Shown here in pieces: positions 1 to 8,502 of a DNA stretch of 64,000 nt. Position numbers and translations under genes: made by a program. The notes under the pieces are model-generated. The model saw nothing but the letters and a program-made list of their open reading frames with translations, was not told the DNA's origin and searched no databases. The DNA is from an uncultured Granulosicoccaceae bacterium (GTDB lineage: Bacteria > Pseudomonadota > Gammaproteobacteria > CALCKW01): assembly GCA_937965695.1 (NCBI GenBank), contig CALCKW010000018.1, positions 99,564-163,563 on the forward strand. The letters run 5' to 3'. Numbering within the stretch: position 1 is the stretch's first letter; every line of letters starts with the position of its first letter.

Positions 1-609
1 GAATACAATGCCTACGACACCGATGCTCACTTGTTGAGCATTGGCTTAGTTAGGCGCTTCTCACAAGTGCCCGCATGGCCATTTCGCAATCAGACACCCG
101 CAGAACCCTTTCCGACAGTGATAAAGCCACCTCTACCACTACCGCAACCCCTTCCAGAGCCCGCTTCTGCTATACCGAGTGACATCGACGCAGACGGCAT
201 CGATGACAGTCGCGATCTATGCCCCGCAACCCTGCCCAATAGGCGTGTGGATGAGTCTGGCTGTGTCTTTGGCGGTATCTTGGATGGCGTCCAGTTTGAA
301 GTTAATTCAGCGCAACTTACTGTGGCGGCAAACGCCCGGTTGGACGCTGTTGTGCAGGATATGCAGCGCTACCCGAAACTCCGTGTACAAATAACGGCAC
401 ACACCGATAATCAAGGCAGTGGAGAATACAATTTGCAATTGTCTATTAAGCGAGCGCGGTCAGTTGCCGAATATCTAATAGAGCATGGAATCAGTCCAGA
501 TCGTTTGCGTGCGGTCGGTGCCGGTGAGAGCCAGCCCATCTATCGCAATGACAACGCATTTGGTCGTCAGGGCAATCGACGTGTCGATTTCAAGGTGCTC
601 AATTACTAA
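1..609 (+). CDS. OmpA-family outer membrane protein, 3' part (5' end outside window)
   Basis: The reading frame is open from base 1, so the true start lies upstream; the first in-frame start-like codon (TTG, 31) is internal. The first visible residues (to about 20) resemble the last beta strand of an OmpA-type barrel. A proline-rich linker follows, then an acidic DxDxDGxxD thrombospondin type 3-like calcium motif, then a C-terminal OmpA/MotB peptidoglycan-binding domain. That domain contains the TAHTDNQGS motif and the NxxLSxxRAxxVxxYL helix. The likely role is anchoring the outer membrane to peptidoglycan. The stop codon overlaps the next start by one base (TAATG), suggesting translational coupling to the phosphatase downstream. 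Confidence 0.9.
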   Translation, partial: EYNAYDTDAHLLSIGLVRRFSQVPAWPFRNQTPAEPFPTVIKPPLPLPQPLPEPASAIPSDIDADGIDDSRDLCPATLPNRRVDESGCVFGGILDGVQFEVNSAQLTVAANARLDAVVQDMQRYPKLRVQITAHTDNQGSGEYNLQLSIKRARSVAEYLIEHGISPDRLRAVGAGESQPIYRNDNAFGRQGNRRVDFKVLNY

Positions 610-1262
610 TGGCAACAACCAAGGCAAGTGGACAGCATTTTATGAAGAAAGCCGCGCACAACTTCTACCTCATGCGACACGGCCCCACTGAATGGAACAG
701 TGCTAACCGCATTCAGGGGCGAACCGATGTACCGCTGAGCGACTACGGTAGACAAGTCGTGCTTTCCCGCCAATTGCCGGTGGAAGCAAGCCAGATTGAA
801 TGGCATTCCAGTCCGCTGCGCCGAGCCCGTGAAACCGCTCGATTGATGGCCTTGAATTCCAGCACTGAGCCTGCTTTGACCGAAATTGGCTACGGTGCTT
901 GGGAAGGTCAGTTTGTCTATGATCCAACACTTCTTCAGCAGCGACGTAGCCGCGGCTGGGATTGCAGACCACCGGGTGGAGAGACGCGTCGTGAGGCTTT
1001 CGCACGTATAGAAACATGGCTTTTCAATCGTGCTTTGCAAGGCATGGACACCGATCTTGGTGCGGTTGTACACGGTGGACTGATCAAAGCCATTTACGCG
1101 CATGTGATGGGTTGGGATATGTGTGGTGAAGCACCCGTCAATTTCGGCTGGGAAGACCTTCACTGTTTCTCACTGGATCGCAGTGGCCACTTGTTACCCG
1201 GTAGCTACAAGGCTGAGAGTATGGGTGAAGACGCCCATTGGCGATTTGGGCAGGCAGCCTGA
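609..1262 (+). CDS. Histidine phosphatase family protein (phosphoglycerate mutase-like)
   Basis: This is a 217-residue protein of the branch-1 histidine phosphatase superfamily. The catalytic RHG motif lies near residue 24 (LMRHGPTEWN) and a second conserved histidine sits in VVHGGLIKAI near residue 153. The start at 609 overlaps the OmpA stop by one base and has AAGGTG about ten bases upstream; ATG at 642 is an alternative start. The substrate cannot be assigned: the family includes phosphoglycerate mutases, CobC-type alpha-ribazole phosphatases and general phosphatases, and there are no cobalamin genes nearby. Co-translation with an OmpA-type protein gives no obvious functional clue. Confidence 0.88.
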   Translation: MATTKASGQHFMKKAAHNFYLMRHGPTEWNSANRIQGRTDVPLSDYGRQVVLSRQLPVEASQIEWHSSPLRRARETARLMALNSSTEPALTEIGYGAWEGQFVYDPTLLQQRRSRGWDCRPPGGETRREAFARIETWLFNRALQGMDTDLGAVVHGGLIKAIYAHVMGWDMCGEAPVNFGWEDLHCFSLDRSGHLLPGSYKAESMGEDAHWRFGQAA

Positions 1263-1512
1263 CCGAGCAAACGGCAAAAAGTGTGAGAGCTGTCACAAAG
1301 GCAGCTAACTTTCGGTAAATCAAACCCCTACGAACCAAAAATCTCCCGTGTTCATGCAGTTCTCGCGATAAACTATCGGCTAACAGTCAGCCACTTATCA
1401 AAGCCAGTATGCCTCGACAACCTGCAAAAGACTCGACCGCCACTAACTACCTGCCAACTGATCTAGTTTTACTGAGCAACATTCGCTCGTCTTGGCTAAG
1501 GAGTAATGCACA

Positions 1513-2856
1513 GTGAATGTCACTGTATTTGGCTCTGGCTATGTCGGTTTGGTCACCGGTGCTCTCCTGGCCGATGTTGGCAACAACGTGCTGTGTGTCG
1601 ATATTGACGCTAAAAAAATAGCCTTACTCAATGAAGGCGTCGTTCCTATACATGAACCTGGCTTAGACCGAATAATAAGCAACAACCAGGCATTGTCTCG
1701 TTTGGAATTCACGACTGATGTTGAGCGTGCTGTCGCACACGCTGAGCTGCAGTTTATAGCTGTTGGCACACCACCCGACGAAGACGGAAGCGCGGATGTC
1801 AGTTTTGTCAAAACAGTAGCGACAACGATCGGCAGTCTAATGACAGAGCCACGCATCGTTATTAACAAATCGACGGTGCCTGTAGGTACGGCAGATCTAG
1901 TAGCCGACTGCCTCAGCGATGCTTTGCGAGCACGGGGGGAAAAAATAGAGTTCCATGTCGTCTCCAATCCGGAGTTTCTCAAAGAAGGCGCCGCCGTAGA
2001 CGACTTCATGAAACCAGACCGAGTAATTATCGGTAGCGATAACGAATACGCGCAGACCAAAATGCGCGAATTGTACGCCCCCTTTTGCCGTAACCATGAC
2101 CGATTTATTGTGATGGATGTGCGTTCTGCGGAATTGAGCAAATATGCGGCTAACGCCATGCTGGCCACTAAGATAAGCTTCATGAACGAGTTATCAAATG
2201 TCGCCGACCGTCTCAATGCGGACATAGAAAATGTGCGCATTGGAATCGGCTCTGATAGCCGCATCGGTTTTAGCTTTATTTACCCCGGTAGTGGTTATGG
2301 TGGCTCTTGCTTTCCTAAAGACGTAAAGGCTCTCGTTGCTACAGCGAGGAACACAGGATTCGAACCTTCACTGCTTGCTGCAGTTGAAAAGGTTAACGAT
2401 CGGCAAAAGCATGTTTTGATCGATAAAATCACCCGTAAGTTGGGCGAGGATCTCACGGGCCAAACGATCGCTATGTGGGGTTTGGCATTTAAGCCTAATA
2501 CGGACGATATGCGAGAGGCCCCTTCGCGCGTGTTGATGGAAGCCCTGTGGGAACGCGGTGCGACAATAAAGGCTTACGATCCAGTTGCCATGGACGAAGC
2601 GCGCCGACTATACCCCGATCGAAAAAGTCAGTTGTTGTTGATGGGAACAGCTCAAGACGCACTCTACGGTGCTGACGCTCTTGTTATCAACACGGAGTGG
2701 CGCGAATTCCGCAGCCCCGATTGGGAGGGTGTCAAAGAAACGTTAAGCAAGCCACTGGTCTTCGATGGTCGAAATATGTACGATCCAGCGACTTTAGCGA
2801 GCTACGGTATCTCTTATGCCTGCATCGGGCGCCCCGAAACAATTCCAAGCACCTAA
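1513..2856 (+). CDS. ugd: UDP-glucose 6-dehydrogenase
   Basis: The enzyme oxidises UDP-glucose to UDP-glucuronate with two NAD+, feeding capsule, exopolysaccharide or LPS synthesis. At 447 residues it has the usual length. The N-terminal Rossmann GxGxxG (GSGYVG) lies at residues 7-12, and the catalytic cysteine is near residue 266 in [10 protein letters not shown]. The start is GTG with AAGGAG about ten bases upstream. It is followed after six bases by the MATE gene and then murB, so the three probably form one transcript. galU, which makes its substrate, lies 9 kb away on the other strand. Confidence 0.95.
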   Translation: MNVTVFGSGYVGLVTGALLADVGNNVLCVDIDAKKIALLNEGVVPIHEPGLDRIISNNQALSRLEFTTDVERAVAHAELQFIAVGTPPDEDGSADVSFVKTVATTIGSLMTEPRIVINKSTVPVGTADLVADCLSDALRARGEKIEFHVVSNPEFLKEGAAVDDFMKPDRVIIGSDNEYAQTKMRELYAPFCRNHDRFIVMDVRSAELSKYAANAMLATKISFMNELSNVADRLNADIENVRIGIGSDSRIGFSFIYPGSGYGGSCFPKDVKALVATARNTGFEPSLLAAVEKVNDRQKHVLIDKITRKLGEDLTGQTIAMWGLAFKPNTDDMREAPSRVLMEALWERGATIKAYDPVAMDEARRLYPDRKSQLLLMGTAQDALYGADALVINTEWREFRSPDWEGVKETLSKPLVFDGRNMYDPATLASYGISYACIGRPETIPST

Positions 2857-2862
2857 CTCCCC

Positions 2863-4170
2863 ATGACAATCAGCTTTGCGGCTGCCCAATCTAAGACTTG
2901 GCGAGTCGCTGGTCCTATCATGCTGTCTAACATCACCGTGCCACTAGTCGGTATTGTCGATGCAGCCGTCATTGGCCATTTACCCGATCATCGCTTGCTT
3001 GCGGCGGTCAATCTTGGAGCCGCCAGCATATCTCTGCTTTATTTTATGTTTGGATTTTTGCGGATGGGCACCTCTGGACTGGTCGCGCAGGCTTTCGGTG
3101 CAGGAGACCACCACAGCCTGCAAGTGACATTCCGCCGATCCTTAGCATTAGCCCTATTTTTGGGCCTAGCCCTAGCACTTTTTCAAGCACCCATCGCATT
3201 CATCAGTAGTCAGTTGGCCGGTGCCGACGACACGTTCGACCCCTTGTCAGGTTATTTGGCTTTTAGACTGAGCGCAGCACCTCTTGCTCTCGCAGCAACT
3301 GTGACCACCGCCGTTCTGATTGCCACTGAGCGAACCGGAACGGCTGTATTGATCCAAGTGTTGGCGAATGTGCTCAATATTGGATTGGATTACTGGTTTG
3401 TCTATCAGTGGAACATGAGCGTATCCGGTGTGGCGCTGGCGAGCGCAATCGCCGAATCTAGCGCCTGCTTATTGGGGTTGTGGGTGCTGCGTCACTGGTT
3501 AATCAACCTGCCCGCTAACATCGGGCAAAAAAATAAAATCGGTTGGCTCAGACTATTCGCCGTAAACCGCGATATTTTTATTCGATCCGCGTTGTTGGTT
3601 TCGGTGTTTTATTCTCTCACCGCGATAAGCGGACAATTTGGTAGCCTAGCGTTAGCAGCATGCGGGGTACTACTGAATTTATTTTACCTCTGCTCTTATG
3701 GTTTAGACGGCTTTGCACATGCCGCGGAGGTTTTAGCGGGCCATGCCTACGGAGAGAAAAAACCGGCGAAGCTGCGCCAGTTTGTGCGTGCCGCGTGCTT
3801 GTGGTCCTGGGTTTTTGCCACGACGATGAGTGTCGGTTTTTGGTTTGCTGGCGAGAGTCTAATAGCCATCCAAACAGACATACCAGAGGTGCGGATATTG
3901 GCTCGAGAATACCTGCCATGGTTTGCATTACTGCCGTTGCTAGGGGTGACGGCTTTTTTAATGGATGGTATTTTTATAGGCACGACTCACAGTGTTGAAA
4001 TGCGAAACAGCATGATCTTTTCTACATCTATTTACTTAATCTGTTTGGCTGCGCTGCCAGTTTTGGGGTTACACGGTCTATGGTTGGCCTTTTGCACCTT
4101 TATGGCTGCTCGTGGTGTTATCCTCACGTTATTCTACCCACGTATCGAAAGAGGTCTTGCGTCCGCGTGA
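2863..4170 (+). CDS. MATE family efflux transporter (DinF-like)
   Basis: This is a 435-residue polytopic inner-membrane protein with about twelve hydrophobic segments. The N-terminal sequence (PIMLSNITVPLVGIVDAAVIG) is typical of the DinF branch of MATE cation-coupled multidrug exporters. It starts six bases after ugd and its stop overlaps the murB GTG start by four bases (GTGA), which indicates translational coupling. The exported substrate is unknown; in this family it is usually cationic drugs or oxidised metabolites. Confidence 0.9.
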   Translation: MTISFAAAQSKTWRVAGPIMLSNITVPLVGIVDAAVIGHLPDHRLLAAVNLGAASISLLYFMFGFLRMGTSGLVAQAFGAGDHHSLQVTFRRSLALALFLGLALALFQAPIAFISSQLAGADDTFDPLSGYLAFRLSAAPLALAATVTTAVLIATERTGTAVLIQVLANVLNIGLDYWFVYQWNMSVSGVALASAIAESSACLLGLWVLRHWLINLPANIGQKNKIGWLRLFAVNRDIFIRSALLVSVFYSLTAISGQFGSLALAACGVLLNLFYLCSYGLDGFAHAAEVLAGHAYGEKKPAKLRQFVRAACLWSWVFATTMSVGFWFAGESLIAIQTDIPEVRILAREYLPWFALLPLLGVTAFLMDGIFIGTTHSVEMRNSMIFSTSIYLICLAALPVLGLHGLWLAFCTFMAARGVILTLFYPRIERGLASA

Positions 4171-5186
4171 TCATCGAGTCCGGATATTCCTTAAAAGCGC
4201 ACAACAGTTTCGGCTTTGATGTCAACGCGCGTTTTTTCACCTCCGCTGGCAGTGAATTCGATGTTATTGAAGCACTGGAGTGGGCAAAGCAAAACGGGCA
4301 GCCAATCTACCCGCTGGGTGGCGGCAGCAATACCGTTATGGTCGATGCTCCGGCGGGCCTTGTTTTGCACATCAATATTCTTGGTATTGAGCATTACCCA
4401 AAAGAAGATGGCAGTGTCGTTTTACGTATCGGGGGCGGTGAAGATTGGCCACGCCTGATAGCCCACACCATTGATCAAGGCTGGTTTGGCCTTGAGAATC
4501 TCGCGCTTATTCCTGGCAGCGCTGGTGCCGCGCCCGTACAAAATATCGGTGCTTATGGGGTAGAACTCTCAGATGTACTGGAGAAGATTGAAGCCGTTCA
4601 CAGAGAGACGGGAGAGATTGTAGAGCTTAGTGCTGAAGACTGCTCATTCGCCTACCGAGACAGCGCGTTCAAAGGTGAGCTACGAGACAAGTACATCATC
4701 ACACACCTTTGGCTTCGACTATCGCTAAGCGACTCTCCAGTCGTTGAGTACCCTGCCCTGCGCGAAGCACTGAATGATCCTGATGACACAAATGCCAGAG
4801 AAGTGTTCGATGCAGTCGTCAGCGTTCGCAGTAGACGTTTGCCCTCACCCTCCGAATTAGGCAATGCGGGCAGCTTTTTCACCAACCCGATTATCACCAC
4901 TGAACAAGCCAAGCAGCTCACCGATCAATTTCCAGAACTGCCACAATGGACAATTGACGAGCAACGTATAAAACTCTCTGCTGGTTGGCTCGTGGAACAG
5001 TGCGATTGGAAAGGGTTTCGCGAAGGTGAAGTAGGTGTCTACCCACACCAAGCAATCGTTTTGGTTAATTATGGCAATGCTACAGGGACTCAAATTCTCA
5101 ACCTTGCTGCGGAGATTATCCGTTCAGTGGATAAAAAATTCTCCGTGTCATTGGAAATTGAACCCAATATTATTCGCAATGACTAG
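4167..5186 (+). CDS. murB: UDP-N-acetylmuramate dehydrogenase
   Basis: MurB is the flavoenzyme that reduces UDP-GlcNAc-enolpyruvate to UDP-MurNAc in cytoplasmic peptidoglycan precursor synthesis. The FAD motif PLGGGSNTVM lies near residue 50, followed by IPGSAGAAPVQNIGAYG near 115. The catalytic serine is in NAGSFFTNP near residue 236, and the C-terminal LEIEPN supplies the general-acid glutamate. I place the start at GTG 4167, which gives 339 residues, the same as E. coli-type MurB. The frame extends upstream to 4080 but would then lie deep inside the MATE gene. The start overlaps the MATE stop by four bases. Confidence 0.95.
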   Translation: MIIESGYSLKAHNSFGFDVNARFFTSAGSEFDVIEALEWAKQNGQPIYPLGGGSNTVMVDAPAGLVLHINILGIEHYPKEDGSVVLRIGGGEDWPRLIAHTIDQGWFGLENLALIPGSAGAAPVQNIGAYGVELSDVLEKIEAVHRETGEIVELSAEDCSFAYRDSAFKGELRDKYIITHLWLRLSLSDSPVVEYPALREALNDPDDTNAREVFDAVVSVRSRRLPSPSELGNAGSFFTNPIITTEQAKQLTDQFPELPQWTIDEQRIKLSAGWLVEQCDWKGFREGEVGVYPHQAIVLVNYGNATGTQILNLAAEIIRSVDKKFSVSLEIEPNIIRND

Positions 5187-5233
5187 CGTTAAACTTCTTG
5201 TGTGAATAATAATGAACGCTTGGATAGGCTTGT

Positions 5234-5262
5234 TTGACCTGCACGCAGCTGTGTTATAAATA
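5234..5262 (+). promoter_or_regulatory. Likely sigma-70 promoter of the lemA operon
   Basis: TTGACC (5234-5239) is followed 17 bases later by TAAATA (5257-5262), overlapping TATAAA. It sits about 70 bases upstream of the lemA start in the short murB-lemA gap. The call is based on consensus match only. Confidence 0.5.
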
Positions 5263-5333
5263 TGCACCTATGAGAACTTTCTCGAACTGACAACCAAATG
5301 TCGACGTATTTAATACCCCAAGGATCCCCCATC

Positions 5334-5924
5334 ATGAAAATCTTCCAACGCTGGATGCTCTGTGCCGCTCTATTTTTATCGCTGACTGGCTGTGGTATTA
5401 ACAACATCCCCACTTTCGACGAAAACGTCACAGCAGCTTGGAGCAACGTTGAAAATCAGTTTCAACGACGCGCCGACCTGATTCCAAACCTTGTTGAAGT
5501 TGTCAAAGGCTATGCTGCCCAAGAAAAAGAGGTATTGATCGGGGTTGTTGAAGCCAGAAATAAAGCGACGCAGATGCAATTGCCGGAAGATCTACTGTCC
5601 AACCCAGAGGCGTTTGCCGCTTTTCAAGCAAACCAGGGAGAAATAACAAAAGCGTTGAGCAAGTTGTTTGCATTGTCTGAAGCCTATCCTGACCTCAAGG
5701 CAAACCAGAACTTTCTAGAGCTCCAAGCTCAGCTCGAGGGCACAGAGAACCGTATCGCCGTTGCTCGCCGTGACTATATTGGCGCAGTTCGCCAGTACAA
5801 TACTGAACTTCGCACTATTCCCGGTCGCTGGTGGCACTCGCTGATGTACTCCGACATGCAAAAAAGAGAGTCTTTTAGCGCCGAAGAAGGCAGCGATGAA
5901 ACGCCTACTATCAAGTTCAATTAA
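5334..5924 (+). CDS. lemA: LemA family lipoprotein
   Basis: This is a LemA-family protein of about 196 residues. The start at ATG 5334, preceded by AAGGA, gives a lipoprotein signal peptide ending in LTGC near residue 20; an upstream in-frame ATG (5298) would bury that signal. The FDENVxAAWxNVENQFQRRxDLIPNLVEVVKGYA segment is the family hallmark, followed by long amphipathic helices and a C-terminal RWWxSLxYxDMxKRESF. LemA proteins are predicted to be envelope-anchored helical-bundle proteins of unknown biochemical role. It is followed by two TPM-domain genes, a very common arrangement. Confidence 0.92.
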   Translation: MKIFQRWMLCAALFLSLTGCGINNIPTFDENVTAAWSNVENQFQRRADLIPNLVEVVKGYAAQEKEVLIGVVEARNKATQMQLPEDLLSNPEAFAAFQANQGEITKALSKLFALSEAYPDLKANQNFLELQAQLEGTENRIAVARRDYIGAVRQYNTELRTIPGRWWHSLMYSDMQKRESFSAEEGSDETPTIKFN

Positions 5925-5958
5925 TCGAACTGAAACCTAAAGATCATAGGTCTTAAAC

Positions 5959-6819
5959 GTGCAAACACTTTGTTTTCGTTTTGTCTTACTCTGTCAGCTG
6001 CTTGTTGCTTCAATCGCACAAGCAGCGCCAGAGATCCCTGTACTGAACGGGCGTGTTGTCGATGCGGGCAATATGCTTTCGGCTGGCACAGAAGCGCAAT
6101 TGAGCCAAGCACTCGCAGCCCACGAGACCAGCACCAGCAACCAACTGGCGGTGCTGACTGTTCCCGATCTACAAGGCTATGACGTCGCTACTTTTGCGTT
6201 AGAAGTCGCTCGAAAGTGGCAGCTGGGCCAAAACGACATAAACAACGGTGTACTGCTTTTAGTCGCTAGAGACGAGCGTAAAATACGTATTGAAGTAGGC
6301 TTTGGACTCGAAGGCGATCTCACCGATGCCCAGTCCAAAAGAATTATCCAATCGCAGATTCAACCCGCCTTTAAACAAGGCGACTTTGACCAAGGCGTCA
6401 TTGCAGGCGTCACCGCAATAACTGGCACAATAGACGGCAGTTATGTGCCCACTCCAGAAGAAAAAAATGGCTTAAATTCACCCTTCATCCCACTGGGGTT
6501 TATTGGTATGTTCGGCGCGGTTCATTTTTTACAGGGTCGGGTGCATAAAAAACACCTTAATGCCGTAATGGGCGGCAGTTTTGCTGGCGCAGCTGTTGGT
6601 CTAGCCACCACCAAGTGGTATTTCGGTGTTCTAGCTGCTCTAGCATTTGGTGCGTTTTTATACAATGCGCGTTCAAGTACGCGCAAAGACATCCATGGCG
6701 ATGACCCAGGCCGCGGCCGATTCGGTCAAGGTGGCTTTGGAAGTGGAGGTTTTGGCGGTGGCGGGTTTCGCGGTGGCGGTGGTGGTTTTGGTGGCGGCGG
6801 CGCCTCGGGAGGATGGTGA
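5959..6819 (+). CDS. TPM domain protein, YgcG-like, with glycine-rich tail
   Basis: This 286-residue secreted or membrane-anchored protein has a signal peptide (cleavage after AQA, near residue 22), then a TPM domain at about residues 30-150 (GRVVDxxxML, LTVPxLQG, RKIRIEVGFGLEGDLTD). Two hydrophobic segments lie at about residues 170-225, and the tail consists almost entirely of glycine-phenylalanine repeats and ends GASGGW. GTG at 5959 is the start. TPM proteins are found with LemA, and a role in photosystem II repair or acid phosphatase activity has been reported only for plant homologues. The stop overlaps the next start (TGATG). Confidence 0.9.
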   Translation: MQTLCFRFVLLCQLLVASIAQAAPEIPVLNGRVVDAGNMLSAGTEAQLSQALAAHETSTSNQLAVLTVPDLQGYDVATFALEVARKWQLGQNDINNGVLLLVARDERKIRIEVGFGLEGDLTDAQSKRIIQSQIQPAFKQGDFDQGVIAGVTAITGTIDGSYVPTPEEKNGLNSPFIPLGFIGMFGAVHFLQGRVHKKHLNAVMGGSFAGAAVGLATTKWYFGVLAALAFGAFLYNARSSTRKDIHGDDPGRGRFGQGGFGSGGFGGGGFRGGGGGFGGGGASGGW

Positions 6820-7466
6820 TGCGAACGTTTCTCTCAGAACGTGATCAGCGATCGATCAGTGAGGCAATAGCGACACAAGAGTCTCGCACTCAGGCCGAGA
6901 TGGTCACCGTCGTTGCAGATGCTAGCGATAGTTATCGATACATTCCTGTGCTTTGGGCATCGATAATTTCTATGTTTGTACCTGGCCTGTTGTACATCAG
7001 TGGTCTTTGGACTGACTTCAGTACCCTCTATACCATCCAAGTGATGTTGTTCCTAGCTCTGGCTTTCGCCTTTAGACAGGGTGCTTTGAAATTCCGTTTG
7101 ATACCAAAACGCGTTTTAAGGGAGCGAGCGGCCCGAATGGCTAGACAACAGTTTTTCGAACAACGCTTACATCACACCGAAAAACGTCTGGGTGTTTTAC
7201 TGTTTGTCAGTGTGGCAGAGCGCTATGTGGAAATATTGGCTGATTCAGGAGCCAGCGACCAAATTAAGGATCAACAGTGGCAACATATCGTGGCTGAATT
7301 CAGTCTGCAGGTTGCAAAAGACCGTGTGGTTGATGGGTTCATCGGGGCTATTGAGCAATGCGGTGATCTGCTGGCCGCTGTTGCTCCGCAGAAAGAAACA
7401 CCGGTAAACGCTTTGCCCAATAAATTGGTAATTCTAGACAGCGACGACTCGAGCTACGTTATCTAA
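6819..7466 (+). CDS. Second TPM domain membrane protein
   Basis: This protein has about 215 residues. ATG 6819 overlaps the upstream stop by one base and has GGAGG six bases before it; ATG 6813 is an alternative. A short N-terminal segment (ISEAIATQESRTQAEMVTVV) opens a TPM domain, which is interrupted by two transmembrane segments at about residues 40-90. It resumes with RAARMARQQFFEQRLHHTEKRLGVLLFVSVAERYVEILAD. It is the third gene of the lemA operon and probably a membrane partner of the YgcG-like protein. The biochemical function is unknown. Confidence 0.85.
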   Translation: MRTFLSERDQRSISEAIATQESRTQAEMVTVVADASDSYRYIPVLWASIISMFVPGLLYISGLWTDFSTLYTIQVMLFLALAFAFRQGALKFRLIPKRVLRERAARMARQQFFEQRLHHTEKRLGVLLFVSVAERYVEILADSGASDQIKDQQWQHIVAEFSLQVAKDRVVDGFIGAIEQCGDLLAAVAPQKETPVNALPNKLVILDSDDSSYVI

Positions 7467-7477
7467 TGCTCATAAAA

Positions 7478-7502
7478 AAAGCCACAGATAGTCTGTGGCT
7501 TT
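7478..7502. terminator. Bidirectional intrinsic terminator
   Basis: A perfect 11-bp inverted repeat (AAAGCCACAGA / TCTGTGGCTTT) with a three-base loop is flanked by A and T runs. It lies between the convergent lemA operon and marR gene, so it can end both transcripts. Confidence 0.85.
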
Positions 7503-7520
7503 AAGCGATGCTAGCCTCAA

Positions 7521-8006
7521 TTAACGTGCTAGCTTGCCCAAAAGTCGTTTCAACTGCGAGCGTTCTTCCTCATTAAAGCCCATCAGCGCTTTTTCTTGAA
7601 TATCACGACCGACTACCATGGCCTCAAGTAACACTTGGTGCCCAATATCGGTCAGTGTTAGTTGTACCCGTCGACGATCTACTTCATCCGGGACACGCTG
7701 AATATATCCACGCTGAACCAGGCGGCTAATAACGCCTTGAGTGGTGGCAGGGTCCATGTCGATTAGACGGCCCAATTGATTTTGTGAAACACGACCTTTC
7801 TCACGCAGTCGTACCAACGCGTTGTATTGAGGTGCGGTGAGTTGGCTGACGGTCATCATCTGTTGAAACAACCCTGTCACTCGCTGGTGCGAGCGACGCA
7901 GCAAAAAGCTCAGTTGATCATCTAGGGCCATGGGTGTGCGCGTCTCAGCCATAGAATGACTATCGACTCGCATTTTGTCTAACGCTTGATCACTATCCGA
8001 ATGCAT
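7521..8006 (-). CDS. MarR family transcriptional regulator
   Basis: This 161-residue winged-helix regulator has its wHTH at about residues 55-125 (LTAPQYNALVRL, LGRLIDMDPATTQGVISRLVQRGYI, then the wing DRRRVQLTLT). The sequence resembles MarR members that control degradation or stress genes, but the target is not evident. It is transcribed toward the lemA operon and away from the moxR pair. A 6-bp inverted repeat (ATTCCA-N7-TGGAAT, 8056-8074) about 50 bases upstream of its start could be an autoregulatory site. Confidence 0.9.
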   Translation of the reverse strand: MHSDSDQALDKMRVDSHSMAETRTPMALDDQLSFLLRRSHQRVTGLFQQMMTVSQLTAPQYNALVRLREKGRVSQNQLGRLIDMDPATTQGVISRLVQRGYIQRVPDEVDRRRVQLTLTDIGHQVLLEAMVVGRDIQEKALMGFNEEERSQLKRLLGKLAR

Positions 8007-8502
8007 AACACTTTCCTTGTCTTATCAGTTGGATGACACTCTCCCGTCGAATTTAATTCCAGATTTATTGGAATCGATTTCACCCGCTTTACGCTCTACA
8101 TCCTTGTGTCGCGTTGGAGAGTCGCGAGATACTACTCGCTGACATGCCGAACAACCATTTGTCGGCTTAACCACACTCTGAAGGTAGACTTAGCTGCAGA
8201 GCGGCGAACAAATGATTATCAAAAGTTCGCGTACAAAATGGAGCAATCCATATGCCATATGAGCGCAGAAAGACGATTTATCTACCCGATGAATATTTAT
8301 TGGACCGTTCATCATGAATTGCGGTCGCGCTTATTTCAAGTGTATGACATCAAATGACTGTCATGTCATTGTTAGTCGCTAGAGGTATTAAAGACTTGTT
8401 TTCACAGCCTCAATGAATAAATTAAGTTAGTATTACTTTCAAAGACACAAGCAAAGTTATTACTTTGCCGCTTATTAGACAAACCTTTAATACGGTGCTC
8501 GC
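8007..8502. other. Intergenic region between marR and moxR
   Basis: I see no convincing gene in these 496 bases. An 83-codon frame on the + strand (8106-8357) lacks a ribosome site and homology. The region holds two small inverted repeats: ATTCCA/TGGAAT at 8056-8074, near marR, and a perfect GCAAAGT-N4-ACTTTGC at 8451-8468, 35 bases before the moxR start. The latter could be an operator or a leader hairpin. Confidence 0.5.

Noticed and set aside
606..1163. 185-codon - strand frame opposite the histidine phosphatase gene
   Set aside because: It is a shadow of a well-supported gene on the + strand and has no motif.
1409..1516. 35-codon frame ending in TGA that overlaps the ugd GTG start, resembling a coupled leader peptide
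   Set aside because: There is no ribosome site before its ATG, no recognisable composition, and overlap with the start could be chance.
1539..2264. 241-codon - strand frame opposite ugd
   Set aside because: Low-complexity translation with no homology; ugd is certain on the other strand.
2341..2375. GGATTCGAACCTT resembling the complement of a tRNA T-arm
   Set aside because: It lies within the conserved ugd coding frame and no cloverleaf can be built around it.
6720..6812. GGT/GGC-rich tract as a DNA repeat or CRISPR-like array
   Set aside because: It is the coding sequence of the glycine-rich tail of the TPM protein; no spaced identical repeats exist here or elsewhere in the window.
8106..8357. 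83-codon + strand frame in the marR-moxR gap
   Set aside because: No ribosome site, no hydrophobic or domain pattern, and atypical composition.
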